A stretch of 7,392 nucleotides of DNA from Bacteriovoracaceae bacterium UBA2394 (GCA_002343335.1 DDSI01000158.1:1-7392); one strand, 5' to 3'; positions 1 to 6,105 are shown, counted from the stretch's first letter. The notes: generated by a model not told the origin, from the letters alone. Translations and numbers: made by a program.

Positions 1-769
1 CGGCTGCGCCAATGCCGAGAGCTTGTCCTGCAATTCCAATCCGTCCCACTTCCAGGGTGCTCATGGCGACTTTGAAACCCTCGCCCTCTTGATGGAGCAT
101 GTTTTCCGCTGGCACTTCACAATTTTCTAAAACAATTTGCACGCAGGAGCTGCCTTTTATTCCCAACTTTCGCTCCTTTTTAGCTACTTTAAAGCCAGGA
201 GTTTTTGTATCCACCACGAAGGCGGAAATCCCCTTCTTTCCTTTAGAAGGATCGGTCGCCGCGTAAACGATGGCGAGATCCGCCTCATAGCCATTCGTGA
301 TGAATTGCTTGGTGCCATTTAAAATAAAGCTCGCGCCTTTTTTCACAGCAGTGGTCTTTTGATTGGCCGCATCGGTTCCGGCATTCGGCTCGGTCAAAGC
401 GTAGCAGCCCAATTTTTCCCCGGAGGCCAATGGCGTGAGAAACTTTTTTTTCTGCTCCGGATTTCCAAATCGATCGATGGGTTCGCAGGCCAGAGAATTA
501 TTCACCGATAAAATCACCCCGGTGGACGCGCAAACCTTGGACACCTCCTCCAACATCAAGACATAGGAGACCATGTCCATGCCAGCGCCGCCGTACTGCT
601 CCTCCACGCACATACCTAAAAGCTTGAGGGCCGCCATCTCCGGCACCAGTTCTTTGGGAAATCGGGCGTTATGATCCAAATCCGCGGCGATGGGCTTCAC
701 TTTGCTTTCAGCAAAGTCCTTGGCCATTTGTTTTACGGCCAATTGCTCGTCTGTAAATTCAATATTCAC
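1..769 (-). CDS. Short-chain acyl-CoA dehydrogenase (butyryl-CoA dehydrogenase type), 3' end cut by window
   Basis: FAD-dependent oxidation of a short-chain acyl-CoA to the trans-2-enoyl-CoA, passing electrons to electron-transfer flavoprotein in the cytoplasm. I read 256 codons from the minus strand with no stop; the family is about 380 residues, so roughly the last third is off the left edge. The N-terminus (NIEFTDEQLAVKQMAKDF) matches the usual start of the alpha-helical domain. EEQYGGAGMD is at residues 56-65, CASTGVILSVNNSLAC at 80-95, and the FAD/substrate signature ALTEPNAGTDAAN at 124-136, where the final Asn replaces the more usual small residue. NGTKQFITNG is at 151-160 and VGRIGIAGQALGIG at 241-254. 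The catalytic glutamate lies in the missing C-terminal part. The GTG start at 769 places the conserved FTDEQ at residues 5-9 as in the family, with GAGG/AGG about 9-10 nt upstream. It is the natural first step for the hydratase, 3-hydroxyacyl-CoA dehydrogenase and thiolase further right, but two other genes separate it from them. It may act on butyryl- or branched short-chain acyl-CoA; substrate is not resolved. Symbols such as bcd or mmgC are used for relatives. Confidence 0.93.
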   Translation of the reverse strand, partial: MNIEFTDEQLAVKQMAKDFAESKVKPIAADLDHNARFPKELVPEMAALKLLGMCVEEQYGGAGMDMVSYVLMLEEVSKVCASTGVILSVNNSLACEPIDRFGNPEQKKKFLTPLASGEKLGCYALTEPNAGTDAANQKTTAVKKGASFILNGTKQFITNGYEADLAIVYAATDPSKGKKGISAFVVDTKTPGFKVAKKERKLGIKGSSCVQIVLENCEVPAENMLHQEGEGFKVAMSTLEVGRIGIAGQALGIGAA

Positions 770-869
770 CAGCTCAATCCTCGCACCCAGATTAACGTGG
801 GGCGGAAGTGAGAGTCGAGGACAACATCGGTCGGTTGACATAGCGGCATTGGGCGACTGGAATTGCCGG
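770..869. promoter_or_regulatory. Divergent intergenic region between acyl-CoA dehydrogenase and permease
   Basis: This 100-bp gap separates two genes that read outward, so it must carry the start signals for both unless the dehydrogenase is fed from upstream. On the plus strand I see a perfect -35 hexamer, TTGACA, at 835-840. I do not see a convincing sigma70-type pair for the leftward gene. No clear operator palindrome is visible. Confidence 0.55.
835..863 (+). promoter_or_regulatory. Candidate sigma70-type promoter for the permease, possibly leaderless
   Basis: TTGACA at 835-840 is followed by a 17-bp spacer and TGGAAT at 858-863, which matches the TATAAT consensus at 4 of 6 positions. 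Counting seven bases on from the -10 puts the expected transcription start at about 870, the A of the permease ATG. No Shine-Dalgarno sequence precedes that ATG, unlike the three minus-strand enzyme genes. The arrangement therefore suggests a leaderless mRNA. The weak -10 is the main doubt. Confidence 0.4.
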
Positions 870-2153
870 ATGACAAAAGATTTAAAGCTCGTTCCGCATT
901 TTGGACTGATCACCCTGACCATTTACGGTGTCGGCGATATTTTGGGCGCTGGAATTTACGCTCTGGTCGGGAAAATTGCAGGGATTGCAGGATCCTGGAT
1001 TGCCCTCAGTTTTCTTATCGCATTTGTGACGGCCTCACTCACGGCCATGAGTTACGTCAAACTCACCCGAGCCTTTCCGCACGCCGGTGGCGTCGCGGTT
1101 TTTGCGGATAAGATTTTTAAGCGAGCCTGGTTGTCCTCCCTCGTCGGCTGGCTGATGTTTTGTTCCTGCGTCGCCTCGATGGCTACGATTTCAAAAGCAT
1201 TCTTTGGATATCTTCAGGCTTTCGCACCCGGCGCCGCCGAGTGGATTGTCATTCCCACCTTTTTTGTGGCACTGGCTTTTGTGAATTGGAGAGGTATGCG
1301 CGATTCTTCCGCTTTTAATATCGTCTGCACATTGGTGGAAGTGAGCGGGCTCATGCTGGTGATCGGCATTGGAACTTGGATTGTGTTTGGCGGCTCATCC
1401 TCAAGCGAAGTCCCGATCGCGGAAGCGCAGATGTTATTCCGTCAGGAAGATTTTGCGTGGGCCGCAATCTTGCAAGCAGCAGCACTCTCGTTTTACGCGT
1501 TTGTGGGATTTGAAGATCTTGCCAATGTTTCGGAAGAGACGAAGGATCCTACGCGCACCGTGCCTCGGGCAATCATTGCCGCACTCGCCATTGCGGGCGT
1601 TATTTATATGATTATTAGTTTTATCGCCTTGAAAGTTGTGCCGCTTGAGACTTTAACGACCTCGAAAGCTCCACTTCTAGAAATTGTGAAGGCGGGATTT
1701 CCCAATTTCCCTCCCATTATTTTTACGATGATTGCAGGCTTCGCCGTCGCGAACACCGCATTTTTGAATTACATTACGGCCTCGCGATTACTTTACGGCA
1801 TGAGCAAAGCCGGACTAGTGCCCTCGGCGCTCTCCAAACTCGATAAGCACCGCTCGACGCCAACCACTGCTATCATCGTCATTCTGCCCATCGTGGTTTT
1901 ACTCGCTCTCACCGGCGCGATTCAATTTCTCGCCGGAACCACCGCCACGCTCATGCTGCTTTTATTTATCGTCGTGAATATCTGCGCATTTCATGTATCG
2001 AAAACGCATCGCTGGGCGCCGATCGCTGCGGTGATTACCAATGTCATGCTCATTTATTTTGCGTCGTATGAAAGCCACCGACTGGCGGCAGTATTGATTG
2101 CATTTGGATTTATTTTATTTTTCGTAACGAGGGCACTGCGGAAGAAGCGTTAG
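870..2153 (+). CDS. APC-superfamily amino-acid permease, 12 predicted membrane helices
   Basis: Inner-membrane secondary transporter of 427 residues, of the amino acid-polyamine-organocation superfamily, most likely an amino-acid or amine uptake or exchange carrier. TM1 carries the broken-helix glycine motif (GVGDILGAGIY, residues 20-30) that contacts the substrate carboxyl and amino groups in known members. TM6 and its exit carry FYAFVGFEDLANVSEETKDP (208-227), a hallmark of this family. After TM8, ASRLLYGMSKAGLVPSAL (304-321) is also typical. Hydrophobic segments fall near 12-36, 41-62, 88-112, 123-140, 149-173, 196-214, 234-256, 282-304, 332-350, 354-375, 384-400 and 405-420, with a basic tail RALRKKR. 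The start at 870 is chosen because MTKDLKLVPHFGLI leads straight into TM1. An upstream in-frame start at 690 would add 60 residues that overlap the divergent dehydrogenase and do not resemble a transporter N-terminus. It is the only plus-strand gene, and its stop overlaps that of the facing gene by 4 bp. Substrate cannot be read from sequence. Confidence 0.9.
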   Translation: MTKDLKLVPHFGLITLTIYGVGDILGAGIYALVGKIAGIAGSWIALSFLIAFVTASLTAMSYVKLTRAFPHAGGVAVFADKIFKRAWLSSLVGWLMFCSCVASMATISKAFFGYLQAFAPGAAEWIVIPTFFVALAFVNWRGMRDSSAFNIVCTLVEVSGLMLVIGIGTWIVFGGSSSSEVPIAEAQMLFRQEDFAWAAILQAAALSFYAFVGFEDLANVSEETKDPTRTVPRAIIAALAIAGVIYMIISFIALKVVPLETLTTSKAPLLEIVKAGFPNFPPIIFTMIAGFAVANTAFLNYITASRLLYGMSKAGLVPSALSKLDKHRSTPTTAIIVILPIVVLLALTGAIQFLAGTTATLMLLLFIVVNICAFHVSKTHRWAPIAAVITNVMLIYFASYESHRLAAVLIAFGFILFFVTRALRKKR

Positions 2154-4285
2154 TCAGTCCCAGTCAATCCCATGGGGCCGCGCTCTTGCTGGTCCTTGGC
2201 TCGCTGTTCGCAATCCATTACGAGAGCTTGAATGCTGGCGCGATCGTGGTCGGAATAAGCCGCGTCTTTGGGATCGACGTACTTCATTTTTCCTAAAAAT
2301 GCCGGATCAGATTTGACGACCTCGTTTGCGCTCTCTTGAAGCTTCATCAAAAAGTCAGACTTCGAGCTTGGGCTGTCATCCAACTCCCTCAGCAATTCTT
2401 GAAAATTGGAGGTCCTCGATAAAAAGGGAAACTGCACCTTCAACATATGCGACGTGCCCGCGCGATCCTCCGAGGCGGGAGTTTGAAATAAAAATGACAA
2501 TTCCACCTGACCCGTGGTGGGGATGGATGAAGTTTTCGAACCTACAGCCTTCGTATAAGTCCCGCGCACATTCATCGTTCCATCCAGCTGTCGCAGGTTA
2601 TTCAAAATCTCGACACCTTGCCCGCCAAGGAGCATCGATGCGGGATAGAGTTCGAGCAACTGCTTCGATTTCGACTCCACTTCGACCGACGCCCCAGAAT
2701 TTACCGCGACACTTTCTTTTTCCGCTTTAGTCATTCTAAGCACCGTCGAAGGATCGTTTTGGAATCCGACCTTTTGAGCTGTAATGCCCAGCTGCTTTAG
2801 CGCTTCGCTATTGGAAACTTCTCGCCCGATCTCCGTATTAATTGCTCGCAATGCTCGCATTTGCGTTACAGCCCACTCTCGCTTTTTGGCCGCCGTCATT
2901 CCAAATGGAAATTTTTGCAAATAAAGCGGATCCGTTTTCAAAAATCGTTTGAGGATGGGGATTTTGCGAAGCGAAAACTTTGCCTCTTTCGGGAGCAATT
3001 TCACAAGTTCATCACGGTAAGCATGCAGGAGTCTCGTACTGTCCGAAAGATTCCCGTACGCCAGCTCCGGCGTCTCCGTTAAAATCACATCCAGTTGCAA
3101 AATGAGCCGCTGAATTTCCTGCAGAAACAATTCAGGGTGATCGATAAAAAACTGCGTAGCCTCACGAGTTTTGAATTTTCCATTGAGCCATTCATTGAAC
3201 AACATCGCATCTTCCGGAACCGCAATCCCTCGCTCGATCATGCGATTTCGGACGATGTCTCGTTTTAGATATTGAAAAAACTCATCGGCGGAGAACGCAT
3301 GTCCCATCGAGTCGGATTTTTGAGCAAGCGGTAGAAAGGCAATCGCTCCTCCGACAATCAACGCCATGCCACTTAGACCTGCAGCATCAGCCCAATGGGA
3401 GTGAGCAAAAGCAGCAGCCCCCCATAGGCCAAAGGTAGAGAGAAGAGTTCCAGCGCTTCCCAAAAATAAAACGCGCTGAAGCGCCCTGTATAACTTCATT
3501 TTCTTCTGAAACACGGAGTGGATAGATGTCACGCGATCGCGGGTAGCTCTCTCAACTTTACTTCGTTCCGAGCCAGGAAGCGCTCCCGCCACTTCCATCC
3601 ATTCCCTTGTGATGCTTGCAAACCCCTCCTTAGTTTTACGCTCAGTTTCTTCAATCCGTTTATTCAATTTTTCAGAGGCATTCCGGAAAACGACATCTTT
3701 CGGAATGTTCCCATTATTAAATCCATCGATGAGCTCATCCGCGAATGCTATGTATTCTGTTCGAAGCTGCGATACGAGATGCTCAAGGGTAATTTCTGCC
3801 TGACTCTGTCCAGGCACGGGCAAGCCATTCCCATTTTGAAGGAGCTTCTTAAATTGTATGGTCACCTTCGTGTCACCGGGCTGCGTGGGTGGCCACAGGT
3901 CTTCTGTCTCGTAGCGGGACCTTGCAAATAATTCGTCCAGTTTTTCGATAGGAATTCTTCGCCTTTGAAGTTCATACCGAATTGCAGTTAACGCTGCCTC
4001 GTTCCGCTCACCCTCGTAGAATCCACGTGAGGCGTACGACGATCTAACCCAGAGATAAAGGTTCTGCAGACTGGAATCAAAAAGCTTAGGCAAAATCTCA
4101 TTCGCCTTTTCAATCACTGCGGCTCGATGAATGGCGGAAAATTGCTCTTGAATGAGAGTGTCTAACCCGGAGGTTTCCTGCGAATTACTCGGCACATCGC
4201 TCTGGGCATCACTCTGGGCGAAGACAACAAATGGGAAAAATAAGAGGATAAGCGAAAACCGCTTGGCCACAGTCAAGACACGCAT
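2150..4285 (-). CDS. Unrecognised exported, membrane-anchored protein of 711 residues
   Basis: I do not recognise a family. The N-terminus (MRVLTVAKRF, then a hydrophobic run ending FVVFAQ) is a good Sec signal peptide with likely cleavage after residue 23. Residues about 35-270 are largely helical and charged, with coiled-coil-like stretches near 165-225 and 240-270. Two hydrophobic segments follow at about 271-294 and 301-320, separated by a very short loop (HSHWAD), forming a membrane hairpin. Residues about 330-520 are again helical and basic. The section 545-625 is richer in Gly, Thr and beta-type residues, and the tail is acidic and polar. There is only one cysteine (residue 692). If the signal peptide is cleaved, both large domains would face the periplasm. 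The ATG at 4285 is preferred because it gives a normal-length signal peptide; a TTG at 4303 would add six residues. Neither has a strong Shine-Dalgarno sequence. It lies 63 bp after the hydratase gene on the same strand and could be cotranscribed, but nothing in it suggests acyl-CoA chemistry. Confidence 0.85.
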   Translation of the reverse strand: MRVLTVAKRFSLILLFFPFVVFAQSDAQSDVPSNSQETSGLDTLIQEQFSAIHRAAVIEKANEILPKLFDSSLQNLYLWVRSSYASRGFYEGERNEAALTAIRYELQRRRIPIEKLDELFARSRYETEDLWPPTQPGDTKVTIQFKKLLQNGNGLPVPGQSQAEITLEHLVSQLRTEYIAFADELIDGFNNGNIPKDVVFRNASEKLNKRIEETERKTKEGFASITREWMEVAGALPGSERSKVERATRDRVTSIHSVFQKKMKLYRALQRVLFLGSAGTLLSTFGLWGAAAFAHSHWADAAGLSGMALIVGGAIAFLPLAQKSDSMGHAFSADEFFQYLKRDIVRNRMIERGIAVPEDAMLFNEWLNGKFKTREATQFFIDHPELFLQEIQRLILQLDVILTETPELAYGNLSDSTRLLHAYRDELVKLLPKEAKFSLRKIPILKRFLKTDPLYLQKFPFGMTAAKKREWAVTQMRALRAINTEIGREVSNSEALKQLGITAQKVGFQNDPSTVLRMTKAEKESVAVNSGASVEVESKSKQLLELYPASMLLGGQGVEILNNLRQLDGTMNVRGTYTKAVGSKTSSIPTTGQVELSFLFQTPASEDRAGTSHMLKVQFPFLSRTSNFQELLRELDDSPSSKSDFLMKLQESANEVVKSDPAFLGKMKYVDPKDAAYSDHDRASIQALVMDCEQRAKDQQERGPMGLTGTD
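4196..4219. repeat. Two-copy 12-bp tandem repeat at the mature N-terminus of the unknown protein
   Basis: ATCGCTCTGGGC is followed directly by ATCACTCTGGGC, identical at 11 of 12 positions. On the coding strand it encodes the doubled AQSD just at the predicted signal-peptide cleavage site, so copy number changes would alter the mature N-terminus without breaking the frame. Confidence 0.6.
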
Positions 4286-4348
4286 AACGCCTAGATAAAG
4301 CAATTACCGTGCCAAATCCGAGCATCTCGCTGTCTCTTACAAAGAGGC

Positions 4349-5110
4349 TTAAAACTTAGCTTCGCGCTTTTCTAAGAAGGCTTTCATTCCTTCCTTGGGT
4401 TCCCCGCCCGCGAAGAGTGTGGCAAACGTTTCCCGCTCAAGGAGATACGCCTTCTCTTTATTATCTGTGGCATGCGTTCGCACGAGTCGTCGCGCAGCTA
4501 ATATCGCGAGCACGCCTTTCTTGGAAATTTTGGTGGCAACGTCCGTTACTTTGGAAATTAATTCCGCAGGCGCGTATGTATCAAGCACGAGACCGATCGC
4601 TTTCGCTTCATCGGCTGAAATTGTTTTCCCCGTCAAAATCAAGTCCATCGCATGGTGGAATCCCACGCGATAGACCAAGTTGGATGTGCCACCGAATCCG
4701 GGTACAATTCCCAAATTGGTTTCGGGTAATCCCAACTTCGCCACGTTGCTTGCGTAAATAAGATCGCATGAGAGCGCGAGTTCCAAGCCACCTCCGAGCG
4801 CAAATCCATTGACTGCTGCGATCGTCACAAAGGGAGCTTGTTCAATCGTCTGCATCACGCCCTGGCCGAGTTCTACAAAGGTGCGAGCCTGCATGGGCGT
4901 GAAATCCGCCATCGCTGCAATGTCTGCCCCCGCCACAAACGCCTTCTCTCCCGCGCCCGTGAAAATACACACGCGCACATCTGCGGGAATTTTAAGGATA
5001 CTGTCCCTCATTTCGAGGAGCACTTCGGCGTTCAAAGCATTCAACGCCTTTTGACGATCGATGGTGATGGTTGCAATTCGTCCCGCGACATCTGTTTTTA
5101 CAAAATTCAT
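4349..5110 (-). CDS. Enoyl-CoA hydratase (crotonase family)
   Basis: Cytoplasmic hydration of a trans-2-enoyl-CoA, probably crotonyl-CoA, to the (S)-3-hydroxyacyl-CoA. The protein has 253 residues, normal for a single-domain crotonase. The crotonase core is complete: IDRQKALNALN (17-27), the oxyanion-hole segment AFVAGADIAAM (57-67), and NGFALGGGLELALSCDLIYAS (101-121). GLPETNLGIVPGFGGTSNL follows at 127-145. The two glutamates that activate water in rat mitochondrial hydratase (Glu144, Glu164) align with Glu110 and Glu130, both present, which favours a true hydratase over another crotonase-fold enzyme. The ATG at 5110 is chosen because AAAGGA sits 6 nt upstream and MNFVKTD matches the family start; an in-frame GTG at 5125 lies inside a palindrome and has no comparable site. 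It follows the 3-hydroxyacyl-CoA dehydrogenase gene by 110 bp, an unusually long and structured gap for this operon. The C4 assignment rests on the neighbours; relatives are named crt, paaF or ech. Confidence 0.94.
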   Translation of the reverse strand: MNFVKTDVAGRIATITIDRQKALNALNAEVLLEMRDSILKIPADVRVCIFTGAGEKAFVAGADIAAMADFTPMQARTFVELGQGVMQTIEQAPFVTIAAVNGFALGGGLELALSCDLIYASNVAKLGLPETNLGIVPGFGGTSNLVYRVGFHHAMDLILTGKTISADEAKAIGLVLDTYAPAELISKVTDVATKISKKGVLAILAARRLVRTHATDNKEKAYLLERETFATLFAGGEPKEGMKAFLEKREAKF

Positions 5111-5116
5111 TTCAGA

Positions 5117-5122
5117 TCCTTT
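5117..5122 (-). promoter_or_regulatory. Ribosome binding site deciding the hydratase start
   Basis: AAAGGA on the minus strand, 6 nt from the ATG at 5110. It supports that start over the GTG at 5125. Only one base separates it from the 18-bp palindrome immediately upstream. Confidence 0.75.
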
Positions 5123-5123
5123 C

Positions 5124-5141
5124 ACTGTGCCCGGGCACAGT
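5124..5141. repeat. Perfect 18-bp palindrome just upstream of the hydratase ribosome binding site
   Basis: ACTGTGCCCGGGCACAGT reads the same on both strands. Its centre lies between 5132 and 5133. It ends 13 bp upstream of the hydratase ATG and one base before its Shine-Dalgarno site. As DNA it could be a dimeric regulator's operator; as RNA it could form a GC-rich stem if part of the dyad is used as loop. No U-tract follows it in the direction of transcription, so it does not look like a terminator. Confidence 0.8.
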
Positions 5142-5143
5142 TG

Positions 5144-5178
5144 AAAAAGAAAAAGACCCTTAAAATCTTTTTCTTTTT
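5144..5178. repeat. 13-bp A/T-rich inverted repeat (oligopurine hairpin) in the hbd-hydratase gap
   Basis: On the plus strand AAAAAGAAAAAGA (5144-5156) and TCTTTTTCTTTTT (5166-5178) are perfectly complementary arms around a 9-base loop, CCCTTAAAA. Each arm is purely purine or pyrimidine. The stem has only two or three G-C pairs, so it is a poor classical terminator in either direction, despite ending in a U-rich arm. Confidence 0.75.
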
Positions 5179-5184
5179 TCTAAC

Positions 5185-5206
5185 CAACTTGTCCCAGGAC
5201 AAGTTG
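5185..5206. repeat. Perfect 22-bp dyad downstream of hbd
   Basis: Half-sites CAACTTGTCC (5185-5194) and GGACAAGTTG (5197-5206) flank a 2-bp centre, CA. It begins 14 bp after the hbd stop codon. As RNA, an 8-bp stem with a four-base loop is possible, but the bases following it on the transcribed strand are A-rich rather than U-rich, so it looks more like an operator or an mRNA-stabilising hairpin than an intrinsic terminator. The octamer CAAGTTGA in its right half recurs at 5213-5220. Confidence 0.8.
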
Positions 5207-5220
5207 ACCAGCCAAGTTGA

Positions 5221-6096
5221 TTATTTCGCCGATGCGTAGTCATAAAATCCTCGTCCCGTTTTTCGGCCGAGCAATCCTGCCGCGACGTAATTCTTAAGTA
5301 ACGGACATGGACGATATTTTGTGTCACCAAGTCCGTCGTGCAGCACTTCCATAATCGCCAAGCAGGTATCGAGTCCGATGAAGTCAGCCAATTCTAGCGG
5401 GCCCATCGGCTGATTCGTGCCAAGCTTCATACCGCGATCGATGTCCTCCTTCGTGCCCACACTTTCATAGAGCGCGTACACCGCTTCGTTAATCATCGGC
5501 ATCAAAATGCGATTCACAATGAAGCCCGAATAGTCTTTGGAGCGAATCGTTTGCTTTTCAATGAGCGCGAGCAGCGTATCCACGCGGTCAAAAGTTTCTT
5601 TGGAAGTAAGCTCCCCGCCAATTACCTCCACTAATTTCATAAGCGGTACCGGATTCATAAAGTGAATGCCGATAAAATTTTGCGGGCGCTTGGTGCTCGC
5701 GGCCAATTCCGTGATGCTGATCGAAGACGTATTGGAGCCGATGATCGCCGTGGGTTTTAAAAGCAAATCCAGCTGATGAAAAATCTTCTTTTTAATGTCG
5801 CGATTTTCACTGGCCGCTTCGATGACCAAGTCCGCGGTTTTTAAATCTTCGAGCGAAGTCACCGGCTGCACCCGGGTCAAAACTTGCGAGACATCCTCGG
5901 TGACTCGGCCTTTTTCTTTCAGGCGCTGCAGAGATTTTTCCATCCCCGCAAAAGCCTTCTTCAATTGATGCTCATCAATATCGAAAAGAAAAACTTGGAT
6001 GCCATATTGAGCTAGCACTTGCGCAATCCCCGCGCCCATCTGTCCGGCGCCAATCACGCCAATCGCGTTAAAAGTTGAGTTCGCTAATTCAGACAT
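5221..6096 (-). CDS. hbd: 3-hydroxybutyryl-CoA dehydrogenase
   Basis: Cytoplasmic NAD(P)-dependent interconversion of 3-hydroxybutyryl-CoA and acetoacetyl-CoA. The 291-residue protein has the normal length of the short, single-function family. The N-terminal Rossmann fold shows [18 protein letters not shown] (12-29), followed by an acidic residue at the end of the second strand (FLFDID, 37-41), which favours NAD over [16 protein letters not shown] (121-132), [19 protein letters not shown] (143-161) and [15 protein letters not shown] (191-205) carry Ser124, His145, Glu157 and Asn195. These match the spacing of the catalytic Ser, His, Glu and Asn of human 3-hydroxyacyl-CoA dehydrogenase. The C-terminal dimerisation domain has [13 protein letters not shown] (231-243), [28 protein letters not shown] (260-287). 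The ATG at 6096 has GGAG 5 nt upstream. It sits 27 bp after the thiolase gene, so the two are surely cotranscribed. Downstream is a 110-bp palindrome-rich gap before the hydratase. Relatives are also called paaH or mmgB. Confidence 0.96.
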   Translation of the reverse strand: MSELANSTFNAIGVIGAGQMGAGIAQVLAQYGIQVFLFDIDEHQLKKAFAGMEKSLQRLKEKGRVTEDVSQVLTRVQPVTSLEDLKTADLVIEAASENRDIKKKIFHQLDLLLKPTAIIGSNTSSISITELAASTKRPQNFIGIHFMNPVPLMKLVEVIGGELTSKETFDRVDTLLALIEKQTIRSKDYSGFIVNRILMPMINEAVYALYESVGTKEDIDRGMKLGTNQPMGPLELADFIGLDTCLAIMEVLHDGLGDTKYRPCPLLKNYVAAGLLGRKTGRGFYDYASAK

Positions 6097-6101
6097 AAAT
6101 T

Positions 6102-6105
6102 CTCC
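6102..6105 (-). promoter_or_regulatory. Ribosome binding site of hbd
   Basis: GGAG on the minus strand, 5 nt from the ATG at 6096, inside the 27-bp gap after the thiolase stop. Confidence 0.65.

Noticed and set aside
770..841. In-frame ATG at 841 as start of the acyl-CoA dehydrogenase
   Set aside because: It would add 24 residues rich in Cys, Pro and Arg with no resemblance to the family, whereas the GTG at 769 places FTDEQ exactly where family members have it.
690..869. In-frame upstream start for the permease, adding 60 residues
   Set aside because: The extension overlaps the start of the divergent acyl-CoA dehydrogenase, looks like out-of-frame sequence, and is not needed: TM1 begins right after the ATG at 870.
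2326..3931. Several plus-strand open frames inside the large minus-strand gene and further ones inside the hydratase, hbd and thiolase genes
   Set aside because: They are short, rich in Arg, Ser and His, show no family motifs, and lie antisense to genes with clear coding character.
4286..4303. TTG at 4303 as start of the unknown exported protein
   Set aside because: It adds six residues before an already normal signal peptide, and no ribosome site precedes it. Kept as an alternative only.
4325..4341. Small hairpin after the hydratase gene (CTCTT / AAGAG arms, 3-base loop) as a terminator
   Set aside because: The stem is only five pairs, then a mismatch, and no U-tract follows in the minus-strand transcript.
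5111..5125. GTG at 5125 as start of the enoyl-CoA hydratase
   Set aside because: It lies within the palindrome and lacks a good ribosome site; the ATG at 5110 has AAAGGA at ideal spacing and a family-like N-terminus.
5144..5178. A/T-rich hairpin as an intrinsic terminator of the thiolase-hbd transcript
   Set aside because: The stem is almost entirely A-T, the U-rich stretch is part of the stem rather than after it, and the GC palindrome follows instead of a clean end.
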